Positions 36,762 to 44,094 of a DNA stretch of 64,000 nt are shown here, piece after piece (position 1 is the stretch's first letter; every line of letters begins with the position of its first letter). The DNA is from Alphaproteobacteria bacterium (lineage in GTDB: Bacteria; Pseudomonadota; Alphaproteobacteria; Micavibrionales; UBA2020): contig JAEUKT010000002.1 in assembly GCA_016794125.1 (NCBI GenBank), forward strand, positions 969,396 through 1,033,395, in the 5' to 3' direction. The position numbers and the translations under genes were made by a program. The notes under the pieces are model-generated. The model saw only the letters and a list, made by a program, of their open reading frames with translations, was not told the DNA's origin and did no database searches.

Positions 36762-38796
36762 GGCGTTTTTGCTCCTTGTGCGGAATGGCGCGCATGACGC
36801 CGGCGAACAGGCGGAAGGTGTTCTGTGCCACCTCGATGATCGCGGCCTGGTCGGCGGGATCGGTCACGCGGTTCACCAGATCCTCGAAAAACTTCATGTG
36901 CTTCACGTCGAGCGATCCATGCGAGTAAAGATAGCTGAACGCCTCCTTCGGCAGGCCAAGGCCTTTGCGGATCGCGTCGCCGCCTGCGGTCGCGATCTGG
37001 GTCGAGGTGCTCTCCAGCATGAACACCATGCCAAGGAAACCGATCGGGTTCTTGCGCGCGATGTAATCGTAGTTATAGGCGACCAGCACCTGCGTCTCGA
37101 GGTTGGGGGCCGCGCGGCGCGCCGCTTCCTTGTCGCCGCCGGCGGCCGCGACATCGTTCAGGATCCATTCTTCATGGCCTTTTTCTTCCTCGATATATTC
37201 CGCAATCGCGTCATGCAGCCATTTGCGGTCTTCGGGCAGGCGCGCGCCCATTGCCATCATGAAACGCACGGTGTGTTTCACATGGTGATAGGCTTCGGTG
37301 AGGTAGGCGATATAGGTTTCGCGGGTGATGTCGCCTTTCAACCCGTCCACCAGCTGCGGCACGGCATAGAGGCCCTGGCGGAATGGCGCGGTTTCTTTAT
37401 TGAGTCGCTCAAAGAATGTCATGTTCGTTTTCCCGTGTTTTTGGAGGATGTTGTTGCGGCGGATGCGCCCGTTGCCGGTGAGCGTGCCGTCGGCGGCGGT
37501 AAAAGGCGGAACGGCCGTAAAATCCCTGATCTGCGCATAGTCGGGCAGCTGGCTGTTCACGCGGTCAATCGCGGCCTGCACGGCTGAATCGGGTGCGCGC
37601 GGCACGACCAGCGCGCTTAAATGCGGCGCGGCATCGCCATAGACCACGGCCTGCGCGATTTCGGGCTGCGCCAGCAGCAGGCTTTCGCCCCATTCCGGCG
37701 AAATGTTGCGGCCGAAGCTGGTGATGATCAGGTTTTTCTTTCGGCCCGACAGGGTGACAAAGCCGTCGGCACCAATTTCACCCAGATCGCCGGTTGCGAA
37801 ATCGCCGGTTGCGGGCGGCTCGCCCATATAACCGGTGAAGGCGGGGTTGAGAATCACGATCTCGCCGTCTTTCGTGATGGCGCGGATATGCGGCAGCAGC
37901 CTGCCCGCCGTTCCGGCGCGTGCGGCATCGGGCGTATTGAGCGATACGACCGATCCGCATTCGCTGAGCCCATAGCCTTCATAGACCGGCAGGCCCAGCG
38001 CATGGGCGGTTTGCAGCAGCTCGGGTGCCACTTTCGCGCCGCCGACCGCGATGAATTTCAGCGACGGATACGCGGTCTTTGATGCTGCCGTGAATGCCAG
38101 CAATCCGCGCAGCAGTTCCGGCACCAGAATGACGCTGGTCGCGCGGCTGTCGTTGATCGCCGCCGCCAGCGCCGCGAAATCGGGGCGGAACGGGTCGGCC
38201 ATCCCTATCGATGACAGCGACGGGATGCAGACGGTTGCCCCCATCATCAGCGCCGCATAGACACCCGCGACGTTCTCCAGCAGGATCGCCAGCGGCAGCA
38301 CGCAAAGGTGGCGTCCGGCATATGCGGGGCCCAGAACCTGCCCGATGCTGGCGGCTACATCCTCCAGCCCGCTTTGCGACAGGCAGACGCCCTTCGGCGT
38401 GCCGGTCGAGCCGGAGGTGAAAGTGATTTTTGCCGTGGCGGGCGGCAGCGGGGCGGTCGCGCCGCCGCTTAGCGGGGTGAGCGCGACGCCCTGCGCGCTA
38501 TGGCTGACGTCTGCGATCTGCAGGACGAAGGCGCGCTGCTGCGGGTGGAAAAAAGGCGGCAAAGGCAGGGTCGGGACATTCGCCGCGACCGCAGCAAGGT
38601 CCCACAATATCCAGTCTGGCGCGTTATCGCCCTCGATCGCCAGCAGGCGGCATCCGGCATCCTGCAGCGCGGCCTTGCGGGCGATAATCTCGCGCGCGAG
38701 TTGCGCATAGGTGATTTCCCGATCGCCGCAGACAAGGGCAGGGTGCGCAGGCGCGCGGTTGGCGTGGTGATGGATGGCTTCGATCAGCGTTGTCAT
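36751..38796 (-). CDS. Adenylate-forming acyl ligase fused to a heme-oxygenase-like diiron oxidase
   Basis: A 681-residue two-domain protein. Residues 1-~458 are an AMP-binding ligase: TFTSGSTGTPKGV (A3), YEGYGLSECG (A5), TGDLGEIGADG (A7) and GRKKNLIITSFGRNISPEW (A8). The A10 catalytic Lys position reads GNGRIRR, so the usual Lys appears replaced by Arg. Residues 459-681 are a TenA/UndA/CADD-like domain with the full diiron set: ExxH (E538, H541), E595 and HxxxDxxH (H626, D630, H633). An ATG at 37422 opens the second domain and could serve as an internal start; in the +1 frame it forms TGA, so an ancestral ATGA overlap is plausible. The start at 38796 lies four bases after the upstream stop. 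It probably activates an acyl or amino acid and oxidises it; substrate unknown. Confidence 0.8.
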   Translation of the reverse strand: MTTLIEAIHHHANRAPAHPALVCGDREITYAQLAREIIARKAALQDAGCRLLAIEGDNAPDWILWDLAAVAANVPTLPLPPFFHPQQRAFVLQIADVSHSAQGVALTPLSGGATAPLPPATAKITFTSGSTGTPKGVCLSQSGLEDVAASIGQVLGPAYAGRHLCVLPLAILLENVAGVYAALMMGATVCIPSLSSIGMADPFRPDFAALAAAINDSRATSVILVPELLRGLLAFTAASKTAYPSLKFIAVGGAKVAPELLQTAHALGLPVYEGYGLSECGSVVSLNTPDAARAGTAGRLLPHIRAITKDGEIVILNPAFTGYMGEPPATGDFATGDLGEIGADGFVTLSGRKKNLIITSFGRNISPEWGESLLLAQPEIAQAVVYGDAAPHLSALVVPRAPDSAVQAAIDRVNSQLPDYAQIRDFTAVPPFTAADGTLTGNGRIRRNNILQKHGKTNMTFFERLNKETAPFRQGLYAVPQLVDGLKGDITRETYIAYLTEAYHHVKHTVRFMMAMGARLPEDRKWLHDAIAEYIEEEKGHEEWILNDVAAAGGDKEAARRAAPNLETQVLVAYNYDYIARKNPIGFLGMVFMLESTSTQIATAGGDAIRKGLGLPKEAFSYLYSHGSLDVKHMKFFEDLVNRVTDPADQAAIIEVAQNTFRLFAGVMRAIPHKEQKRHAA

Positions 38797-38800
38797 GTGT

Positions 38801-39508
38801 TCACTTGTGGTGGAGGCGGGGGTAGAGGGGATGGGCCGCGTCTTCATAGGTCGCGCCCAGCCGCTGGTGAAGGCAATCCATGCTGGCGGCCAGCGAGCCC
38901 GCCAGCACGCGGGGCTGGGTGCTGTAATAACTGCCCCAGCGGTTCTGCTCGGTTTCAAGGCTGGCGATATCGGCTTTGCAGACCACTTGCGGCTTCAGCC
39001 CCATTTTATTGAATCGGCTGTGCAGCTGATCGGTGCCGGTCACCATGGCATAGGCAATATCGCGATGGAAAAGATAGGACGCGATGGCGGCGTAAAGGAA
39101 GATGGAAGCGCCGCGGCCTTCGGAGGCGAGATTGCCGATTTCGGCGATTTCCGGCCGGGCAACGGGGTGGCCGTACAGGGCGGTCAGCACCTCCTCGGCG
39201 GGGGCGCGGGTGTATTGCTCCAGAAACAGACGCCCGGATGCCGCAGGGCGGAAACCGGCCGCCGCCAGTATGCGGCCCCCCTGGTCGCGCACGCTCATCA
39301 GCGTGGGGTAGGACACCGAAATTTCGGCGTCATAATTTTTGCGGTAGATGCCTTTTATAAATGTCTCGACCTTCAGGCGCTCCGGCGCATGGAGGCCGGT
39401 GATATCGACAACACTCGGTGTTAGCGGCGTCCATTTCTGCAGGCTCGCAAGATCGAAGGACAATGTTGCGGTCGATTTATTGTTCTCGGTGAATTTCAGC
39501 GCGTGCAT
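38801..39508 (-). CDS. Thermostable-hemolysin-family protein (GNAT-like fold)
   Basis: A 235-residue protein of the thermostable hemolysin (delta-VPH) family, named from Vibrio proteins. Family landmarks are LMSVRDQGGRILAAAGFRPA, FLEQYTRAPAEEVL, RPEIAEIGNLASEGRGAS, YAMVTGTDQLHSRFNKMGL and WGSYYSTQPRVLAG. The layout resembles GNAT acyltransferases and LuxI-type synthases, so an acyltransferase role is more likely than pore formation; this is inference. I chose the ATG at 39508 (AAGGG about ten bases upstream) over one 27 bases earlier. It is the first gene of the cluster and lies four bases before the ligase-oxidase start. There is no signal peptide. Confidence 0.78.
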   Translation of the reverse strand: MHALKFTENNKSTATLSFDLASLQKWTPLTPSVVDITGLHAPERLKVETFIKGIYRKNYDAEISVSYPTLMSVRDQGGRILAAAGFRPAASGRLFLEQYTRAPAEEVLTALYGHPVARPEIAEIGNLASEGRGASIFLYAAIASYLFHRDIAYAMVTGTDQLHSRFNKMGLKPQVVCKADIASLETEQNRWGSYYSTQPRVLAGSLAASMDCLHQRLGATYEDAAHPLYPRLHHK

Positions 39509-39884
39509 GTGATAACACCCTTTCAATAGGTTCAAGGATGCGCCCGCAATCTGAAGTCCACCTGAAGCAGGAGAGGGTGGTTGTGAATCATTTCAGGGAG
39601 TATCAGTTTTGACACCGAGTCGCGGGGAAGGGACTGTTTTTTTGGCTTGATTTATTGATTATGTAATTTAACGGGAACATTTCCTAAGCCTATGAGTTTA
39701 CTGGAGCGCCGCCCGAATACGGGAAATTAATCTATGATTATGGATAATTGTTGATAAAAAACAGCTTTGTGGCTGGCAAAGTATGGTATGAATTCCCCCG
39801 TTCCCTGAGCAAATCCATAATCCCGAAGACGGCGATTTGGTATTGGCAAACAGGCTGGCGGCTTTAGAATGTGAGGCACACACA
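39509..39884. other. 376-base intergenic region between divergent cluster and bactofilin
   Basis: No gene. It is AT-rich in the middle (39640-39780) and must hold divergent promoters. TGGTATGAA near 39783-39791 looks like an extended -10 for bactofilin but has no good -35. No clear promoter is visible for the leftward cluster, which could mean an activator-dependent one. Confidence 0.5.
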
Positions 39885-40448
39885 ATGACAATCGAAAAGA
39901 AAACCATCCGCAGCGACATCCCGGGTCATCACACGATGCTGAGCAACACAGGTTACAACATTGGATCGCAGCCGCAGGACGAAGGCCGCCGCCTCGTCAT
40001 TGGCCGCGACATCACGCTGAACGGTGACATCGCTTCCTGCGACCATCTGGTCGTCGAAGGCACCGTCAACGCGCAAAGCTTCGCCGCCCGCCGCATCGAC
40101 ATCCTCGAAGTCGGCAAATTCGCCGGCAACGCCGAAGTGACCGATGCCGTCATCGGCGGCGCCTTCGAGGGCAAGCTGACCGTTTCCGGCCGCCTGACCG
40201 TCAAATCGACCGGCCGCATCAAGGGCGAAATCTCCTACGGCTCGCTGGAAGTCGAAGCGGGTGCCCGCATCGACGGCCAGATCGTGGCTGTTGTGGCCGC
40301 GGTCTCCGTTGAGACCGTGGGCGGCGCTGTGGTGGTCGATATGAACACCAACGATAACGGCACGGCTTCCGCAGCCGCGACCGAAACCGGCGAAGACGAC
40401 GCTGCGGGCACCCGCCCCCGCGTGTTCCGCCGCTCCAGCGGTTTCTAA
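39885..40448 (+). CDS. Bactofilin (polymer-forming cytoskeletal protein)
   Basis: A 187-residue bactofilin (DUF583). The core (~35-145) is a right-handed beta-helix of short hydrophobic repeats: VIGRDITLNGDIASCDHLVVEGTVNA, IDILEVGKFAGNAEVTDAVIGGAFEGKLTVSGRLTVKSTGRIKGEISYGSLEVEAGARIDGQIV. It is flanked by polar tails, the usual plan. Bactofilins polymerise without nucleotide and organise cell-wall enzymes and stalk or curvature machinery. The ATG at 39885 (GTGAGG upstream) is preferred to an upstream TTG. The lipoprotein gene follows closely and may be a functional partner. Confidence 0.92.
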   Translation: MTIEKKTIRSDIPGHHTMLSNTGYNIGSQPQDEGRRLVIGRDITLNGDIASCDHLVVEGTVNAQSFAARRIDILEVGKFAGNAEVTDAVIGGAFEGKLTVSGRLTVKSTGRIKGEISYGSLEVEAGARIDGQIVAVVAAVSVETVGGAVVVDMNTNDNGTASAAATETGEDDAAGTRPRVFRRSSGF

Positions 40449-40538
40449 TTGATCCGCGCAACCCAACATAACCTCCAGGTTCAGCCAGTCGGGGCTGAAC
40501 CCTGGGGCTATGTCGTCGGCGCTGTCGACGAGGCCTTC

Positions 40539-41072
40539 ATGGGCTTCTACTGGCATGTGCGCCGCAACGCGCGCCGCCTGTCGCGCCTGATGCTGGCCAT
40601 GCTGCCGCTCATGGTGCTGCTGGTGGGGTCATGCAAGACATCCGAAGTCACCGATAATTTCGCACACAAAAACGATGTGACGCAGCTGCGCGCGGCATTG
40701 TTCCCCGACCGCGTGGAAACCCCCGATTACCATCCCGCCGGCGGTTATATTGCCCGTGCGCAGGATTTCGTGCAAAGCAACCCCGCCGCCCTGACCAAGC
40801 TGACGGAGCAGGAAATCGGATTTTTGTTCGGCAAGCCCAGCATGGAACGCCGCGATGCCGATGCCCGCATCTGGCAGTACAAAACCCCGTCCTGCGTCAT
40901 GGATGTGTTTTTCTATGGCGGCGACCAGAGCCCCGTCAGCTATATCGACTACCGCATCAAGGCCGACCTTGAACAGGGCTCCGCCCCCCGCACCGAACCG
41001 CTGGGTGTCCGTAACCAGTCGAAATGCCTGCGCAAGATCGTCGGCGGCGATTTCGACAGCTATCGCGGCTAA
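40539..41072 (+). CDS. Hypothetical lipoprotein
   Basis: A 177-residue protein. From the ATG at 40539, which has GAGG six bases upstream, the N-terminus is basic (HVRRNARRLSRL), then hydrophobic, then a lipobox-like VGSC. The mature protein (~145 residues) has SNPAALTKLTEQEIGFLFGKPSMERRDADARIWQYKTPSCVMDVFFY, a pattern seen in small uncharacterised alphaproteobacterial lipoproteins; two Cys in the mature part may pair. The frame also runs back to a TTG directly after the bactofilin stop (40449), but the lipoprotein signal supports 40539. Its end overlaps nth by four bases (convergent). Confidence 0.7.
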   Translation: MGFYWHVRRNARRLSRLMLAMLPLMVLLVGSCKTSEVTDNFAHKNDVTQLRAALFPDRVETPDYHPAGGYIARAQDFVQSNPAALTKLTEQEIGFLFGKPSMERRDADARIWQYKTPSCVMDVFFYGGDQSPVSYIDYRIKADLEQGSAPRTEPLGVRNQSKCLRKIVGGDFDSYRG

Positions 41073-41701
41073 GCCGTTTTATCCCTGAACCCGCATTCAT
41101 CATAAACGACGCATGTCGCGCACAATGGGTTGCGCGCCTTGCACACATACCGGCCATGCAGGATCAGCCATGTATGGGCGTGCTGCAGGTATTCGGGCGG
41201 GATGACCTTCAGCAGTTTCTGTTCCACCGCCTCCGGCGTTTTGCCGGGGGCAAGGGTGGTGCGGTTGCCCAGGCGGAACAGGTGCGTATCGACCGCAATG
41301 GTCGGTTCGCCAAAGGCGATGTTCAGCACCACATTCGCGGTTTTGCGCCCCACGCCCGGCAGCTTGATCAGCTGTTCCATCGTGCGCGGCACGCGGCCGC
41401 CATGTTCCTCGACCAGCATGCGCGACAGCGCCATGACGTTCCTGGCCTTGCCCTTGTACAGCCCGATCGATTTGATGTGGTCGGTCAGTTTTTCGATGCC
41501 CAGATCCAGCATCTCCTGCGGCGTTTTCGCGGCCTTGAACAGCCCGCGCGTCGCCTTGTTCACGCCGGTATCCGTCGCCTGCGCGGACAGAACGACCGCC
41601 ACCAGCAGCGTGAAATGGTTCACATACTCCAGCTCCCCCTTGGGTTCGGGGTTCTGCTTTTTCAGCTTGGCGAAGAATTTTTCGACTTGGGCGGGCTTCA
41701 T
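41069..41701 (-). CDS. nth: Endonuclease III
   Basis: A DNA glycosylase/AP lyase for oxidised pyrimidines. The helix-hairpin-helix LPGVGRKTANVVLN contains the catalytic K120, and VDTHLFR supplies D138. The iron-sulfur loop has C187, C194, C197 and C203. All six positions carry the same residue numbers as in E. coli Nth. Length 210 is normal. It converges with the lipoprotein gene (four-base overlap) and has no visible operon partner. Confidence 0.97.
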   Translation of the reverse strand: MKPAQVEKFFAKLKKQNPEPKGELEYVNHFTLLVAVVLSAQATDTGVNKATRGLFKAAKTPQEMLDLGIEKLTDHIKSIGLYKGKARNVMALSRMLVEEHGGRVPRTMEQLIKLPGVGRKTANVVLNIAFGEPTIAVDTHLFRLGNRTTLAPGKTPEAVEQKLLKVIPPEYLQHAHTWLILHGRYVCKARNPLCATCVVYDECGFRDKTA

Positions 41702-41732
41702 GCCGCCGATATTAGCGGGCAGGCAGGATAGG

Positions 41733-42173
41733 TCAAGGACGCGGGGCGGAGAATCCGCGGCGCGGGCCTGCGTTCAGCTTGCGCTCGAACAGTTCGGCGT
41801 AATCCTTCATTTCGGGGAATTTTTTCAGGTCATCGACGATCAGCGGCGTGGATTCAGTGGTATGCGTCAGCATATCGAACAATCCCGGCTGGAAATAATC
41901 GCGGGCAAGGGCGAAGGTGGTCGCCATGATCTGGCGGTCGATCTTCTGCAGGCGCGGCAGGTAATGATCGGACGGATTGCGCTCCAGCAGCTGGTGGCGT
42001 GCGAGGTTGCGTTGCAGCAGGGTGAAGCGGTCATCTTCGATCATCTTTGCGCCGCCGCGTTCGTTGGCCAGATCAAACAGCGCCTCGAACAGCGCCATAT
42101 GCACCGATGTTGCGGCCTGAAACGTGTCGATGCGCATCTGGTTGGACGCGCTGTAATTGAAATCGTCTTCCAT
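41733..42173 (-). CDS. Hypothetical helical protein, probably from a leaderless mRNA
   Basis: A 146-residue soluble helical protein without signal peptide; I recognise no family. Landmarks are MRIDTFQAATSVHMALFEALFDLANERGG and a C-terminal basic tail. The ATG at 42173 follows a promoter (42209-42182) whose predicted start site is within a few bases of it, so the mRNA would have almost no 5' leader; no ribosome-binding site is visible. A TTG at 42209 is in frame but is itself the -35 box. It lies upstream of nth on the same strand. Confidence 0.6.
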   Translation of the reverse strand: MEDDFNYSASNQMRIDTFQAATSVHMALFEALFDLANERGGAKMIEDDRFTLLQRNLARHQLLERNPSDHYLPRLQKIDRQIMATTFALARDYFQPGLFDMLTHTTESTPLIVDDLKKFPEMKDYAELFERKLNAGPRRGFSAPRP

Positions 42174-42181
42174 GACGGGAC

Positions 42182-42209
42182 AGCATAAACCTATACTGTA
42201 TTCTGTCAA
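42182..42209 (-). promoter_or_regulatory. Sigma-70 promoter very close to the 42173 start codon
   Basis: Read leftward: TTGACA (42209-42204), a 16-base spacer, TATGCT (42187-42182). The expected transcription start is about 42175, two bases from the ATG, implying a leaderless transcript. Confidence 0.55.
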
Positions 42210-42242
42210 TTGAAATAACTTAAGTATATGAAAATATTGGTA

Positions 42243-42875
42243 TTATTTTTTAGATTCAGGATGGGAATGCCTCCACTCCTCGACACGTTTCATGATCACG
42301 GGTTTATCAATATCCGGCACACCGTTTAGCGCTGAATCATAGCTGTTTTTGATCCATGCTTCCGAAGAATGATCGTTGCTTACTTCGTACCAGAAAAGAG
42401 CTTCGTTATAATTCGGCGGCTTCATATTCAGGTATCTAAAGCCAAGCGAGTTTTGTGCAAGCTTATGACCTTTTTCTGCCGCCTTTTTCATCCATTCGAA
42501 CGAATTGTTGTCTCCTGCTCTTGAAGTCGATGTTACAAGTGCCATCCGGTATGCTGCTTCAGCATCTCCTGTCATAGCAGCTTCTTCCAGAAGTTTTGCG
42601 CCTGCCTGTACCGTGTCCGAAGTGCATCTTGCGAGAAAGCCATATGTCCTAAGATGTGACCAGTTTTCGCGTTTGAGGACTCTGGCATCCATGCGATAGT
42701 AATCGTTACAGATCATGTACATATCTGCTGCGCGAATTTTTTGCGCGATGTTCCCAGCAGAGGCATCAGCTAATGCTTTTTCAAGTTCTGCTTTGGGGGC
42801 GAAAACGGCGTCATACCAAAGCCAGAATATGGTCGTAAAAATAGCGCACAGAATGATGGTGGCTGAGGGCTTCAT
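42243..42875 (-). CDS. Membrane-anchored Sel1-like repeat protein of atypical composition
   Basis: A 210-residue protein with one N-terminal membrane segment (~5-22: TIILCAIFTTIFWLWYDAVF) and no obvious cleavage site. Two to three Sel1-like repeats follow (AAMTGDAEAAYRMALVTSTS; SFEWMKKAAEKGHKLAQNSLGFRYLN; NEALFWYEVSND). Sel1 repeats are TPR-like protein-binding modules, so it likely scaffolds at the inner membrane facing the periplasm. GC is visibly lower than in adjacent genes. Its ATG overlaps the DUF1501 stop by four bases, making it the third gene of the DUF1800-DUF1501 operon. Confidence 0.7.
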   Translation of the reverse strand: MKPSATIILCAIFTTIFWLWYDAVFAPKAELEKALADASAGNIAQKIRAADMYMICNDYYRMDARVLKRENWSHLRTYGFLARCTSDTVQAGAKLLEEAAMTGDAEAAYRMALVTSTSRAGDNNSFEWMKKAAEKGHKLAQNSLGFRYLNMKPPNYNEALFWYEVSNDHSSEAWIKNSYDSALNGVPDIDKPVIMKRVEEWRHSHPESKK

Positions 42876-44092
42876 GTCCGGATAATGCCATCCAAGGCCA
42901 TCACACGGTCCGATCCCGGGAAGACGCGGGACGATATTTCCGTGTCGTCCAGCCTCAGGTGGTCGCGCAGGACCGCCTTTGCCACCTGACGCATATCCGT
43001 CGTGGGGCGCAGGTCGCGGTTTTCGTGCAGCTGCGTTTTATCAAGTCCCGGCCATTTGGTGTAAACCTTGCCGCCATTCACGGCGCCGCCCGCCAGCAAC
43101 GCGCAGGATGCGGTGCCGTGGTCGGTGCCGTTCGTGCCGTTCTGCGCAACCGTGCGGCCGAATTCGGTTGCGACCATCACGACGGTTTTTTCCCAATGCG
43201 CGCCCAGTTCGGTTTTCAGCGTCGATAATCCGGCATCAAGCGCCGCGAACAAATTCGCCAGCGGGCCGTTGTCGAGCCCCTGCTGCGCATGGGTGTCCCA
43301 GCCGCCGACCTCGATCGTCGCGATGCGCGGGCCTGCGGGGTCGGACAGGATCTTGGCGACTGCCGATACGGTCTGCTTCATCGCAGTCTGGTTTCTTAAA
43401 CCCTTGCCGGCGATCCCCTTCTTGCCAAAGTCGCTGCCATCGACCGCGTTATCGGCGATATTGTGCACATCGACCGCCTGCGTCAGCGCGGTATGGAACA
43501 GCTGGTCCTTGCGGTACAGTTTTTCCAGCGCGATGAGGACGGTATCGGCAGGCAACCCATCGGCGGCGGGCGCCCAGGTGCCGACAGGCGTATTTCCCTG
43601 CATCATCAGCGGGATCGTCTGCCCGACCGAAAGGCCCAGTTTACCGGCATTGCCGCCATAGAGCGATAACGCGCGGTTCAGCCAGCCGTCGCGCGCGCCG
43701 TTGGGAGTCAATGCGCCGCATTCCAGCACGTTTTGCGCGTCGAAATGCGAACGTTCGCGGTAGGGGGTGGATACGGCATGGATAACGGCGGCCTCGCCGT
43801 TTTTAAACATATCGGCAAATCCCGCAAAACTTTTATGCGCGCCGAAGAAATTGTCGAGCGGCACATAGGCCGATGACGGCAGCGCGATGCCGCCGCGCGC
43901 AGATTGGTAATTTTTATCGCCATAGGGCGGCATGGCGGCAAGCCCGTCCATCGCGCCGCGCAGGATGACGAAGATAAACCGCTCCTCGACCGGCGCTGCG
44001 GCAAATGACACCTTGATGCCGGGGGTGGCCAGCGCCGCCGCCAGCATTCCTGCGCCCTGCAATAATTTGCGGCGTGAAATCGTGGAATCCAT
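42872..44092 (-). CDS. DUF1501 protein, Tat-exported
   Basis: A 406-residue member of DUF1501, an alkaline-phosphatase/sulfatase-superfamily-like group. A twin-arginine signal (SRRKLLQGAGMLAAALA) begins at residue 6. Family landmarks are ILRGAMDGLAAMPPY, ERSHFDAQNVLECG, WDTHAQQGLDNGPLANLFAALD and the C-terminal GTDHGTASCALLAGGAVNGG. The gene is paired with DUF1800 (two-base gap), an arrangement conserved across many bacteria. The pair's function is unknown; export and conserved pairing suggest an envelope metalloenzyme and its partner. A predicted active-site nucleophile cannot be assigned with confidence. Confidence 0.88.
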   Translation of the reverse strand: MDSTISRRKLLQGAGMLAAALATPGIKVSFAAAPVEERFIFVILRGAMDGLAAMPPYGDKNYQSARGGIALPSSAYVPLDNFFGAHKSFAGFADMFKNGEAAVIHAVSTPYRERSHFDAQNVLECGALTPNGARDGWLNRALSLYGGNAGKLGLSVGQTIPLMMQGNTPVGTWAPAADGLPADTVLIALEKLYRKDQLFHTALTQAVDVHNIADNAVDGSDFGKKGIAGKGLRNQTAMKQTVSAVAKILSDPAGPRIATIEVGGWDTHAQQGLDNGPLANLFAALDAGLSTLKTELGAHWEKTVVMVATEFGRTVAQNGTNGTDHGTASCALLAGGAVNGGKVYTKWPGLDKTQLHENRDLRPTTDMRQVAKAVLRDHLRLDDTEISSRVFPGSDRVMALDGIIRT

Positions 44093-44094
44093 TT

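Noticed and set aside
38797..38958. 54 extra N-terminal codons for the ligase-oxidase
   Set aside because: They lie inside the upstream gene, are low-complexity Arg/Pro/Trp-rich, and the ATG at 38796 gives a typical ligase N-terminus.
40449..40538. TTG immediately after bactofilin considered as the lipoprotein start
   Set aside because: It would add 30 residues before the signal peptide; the ATG at 40539 has a good ribosome-binding site and gives a normal lipoprotein signal.
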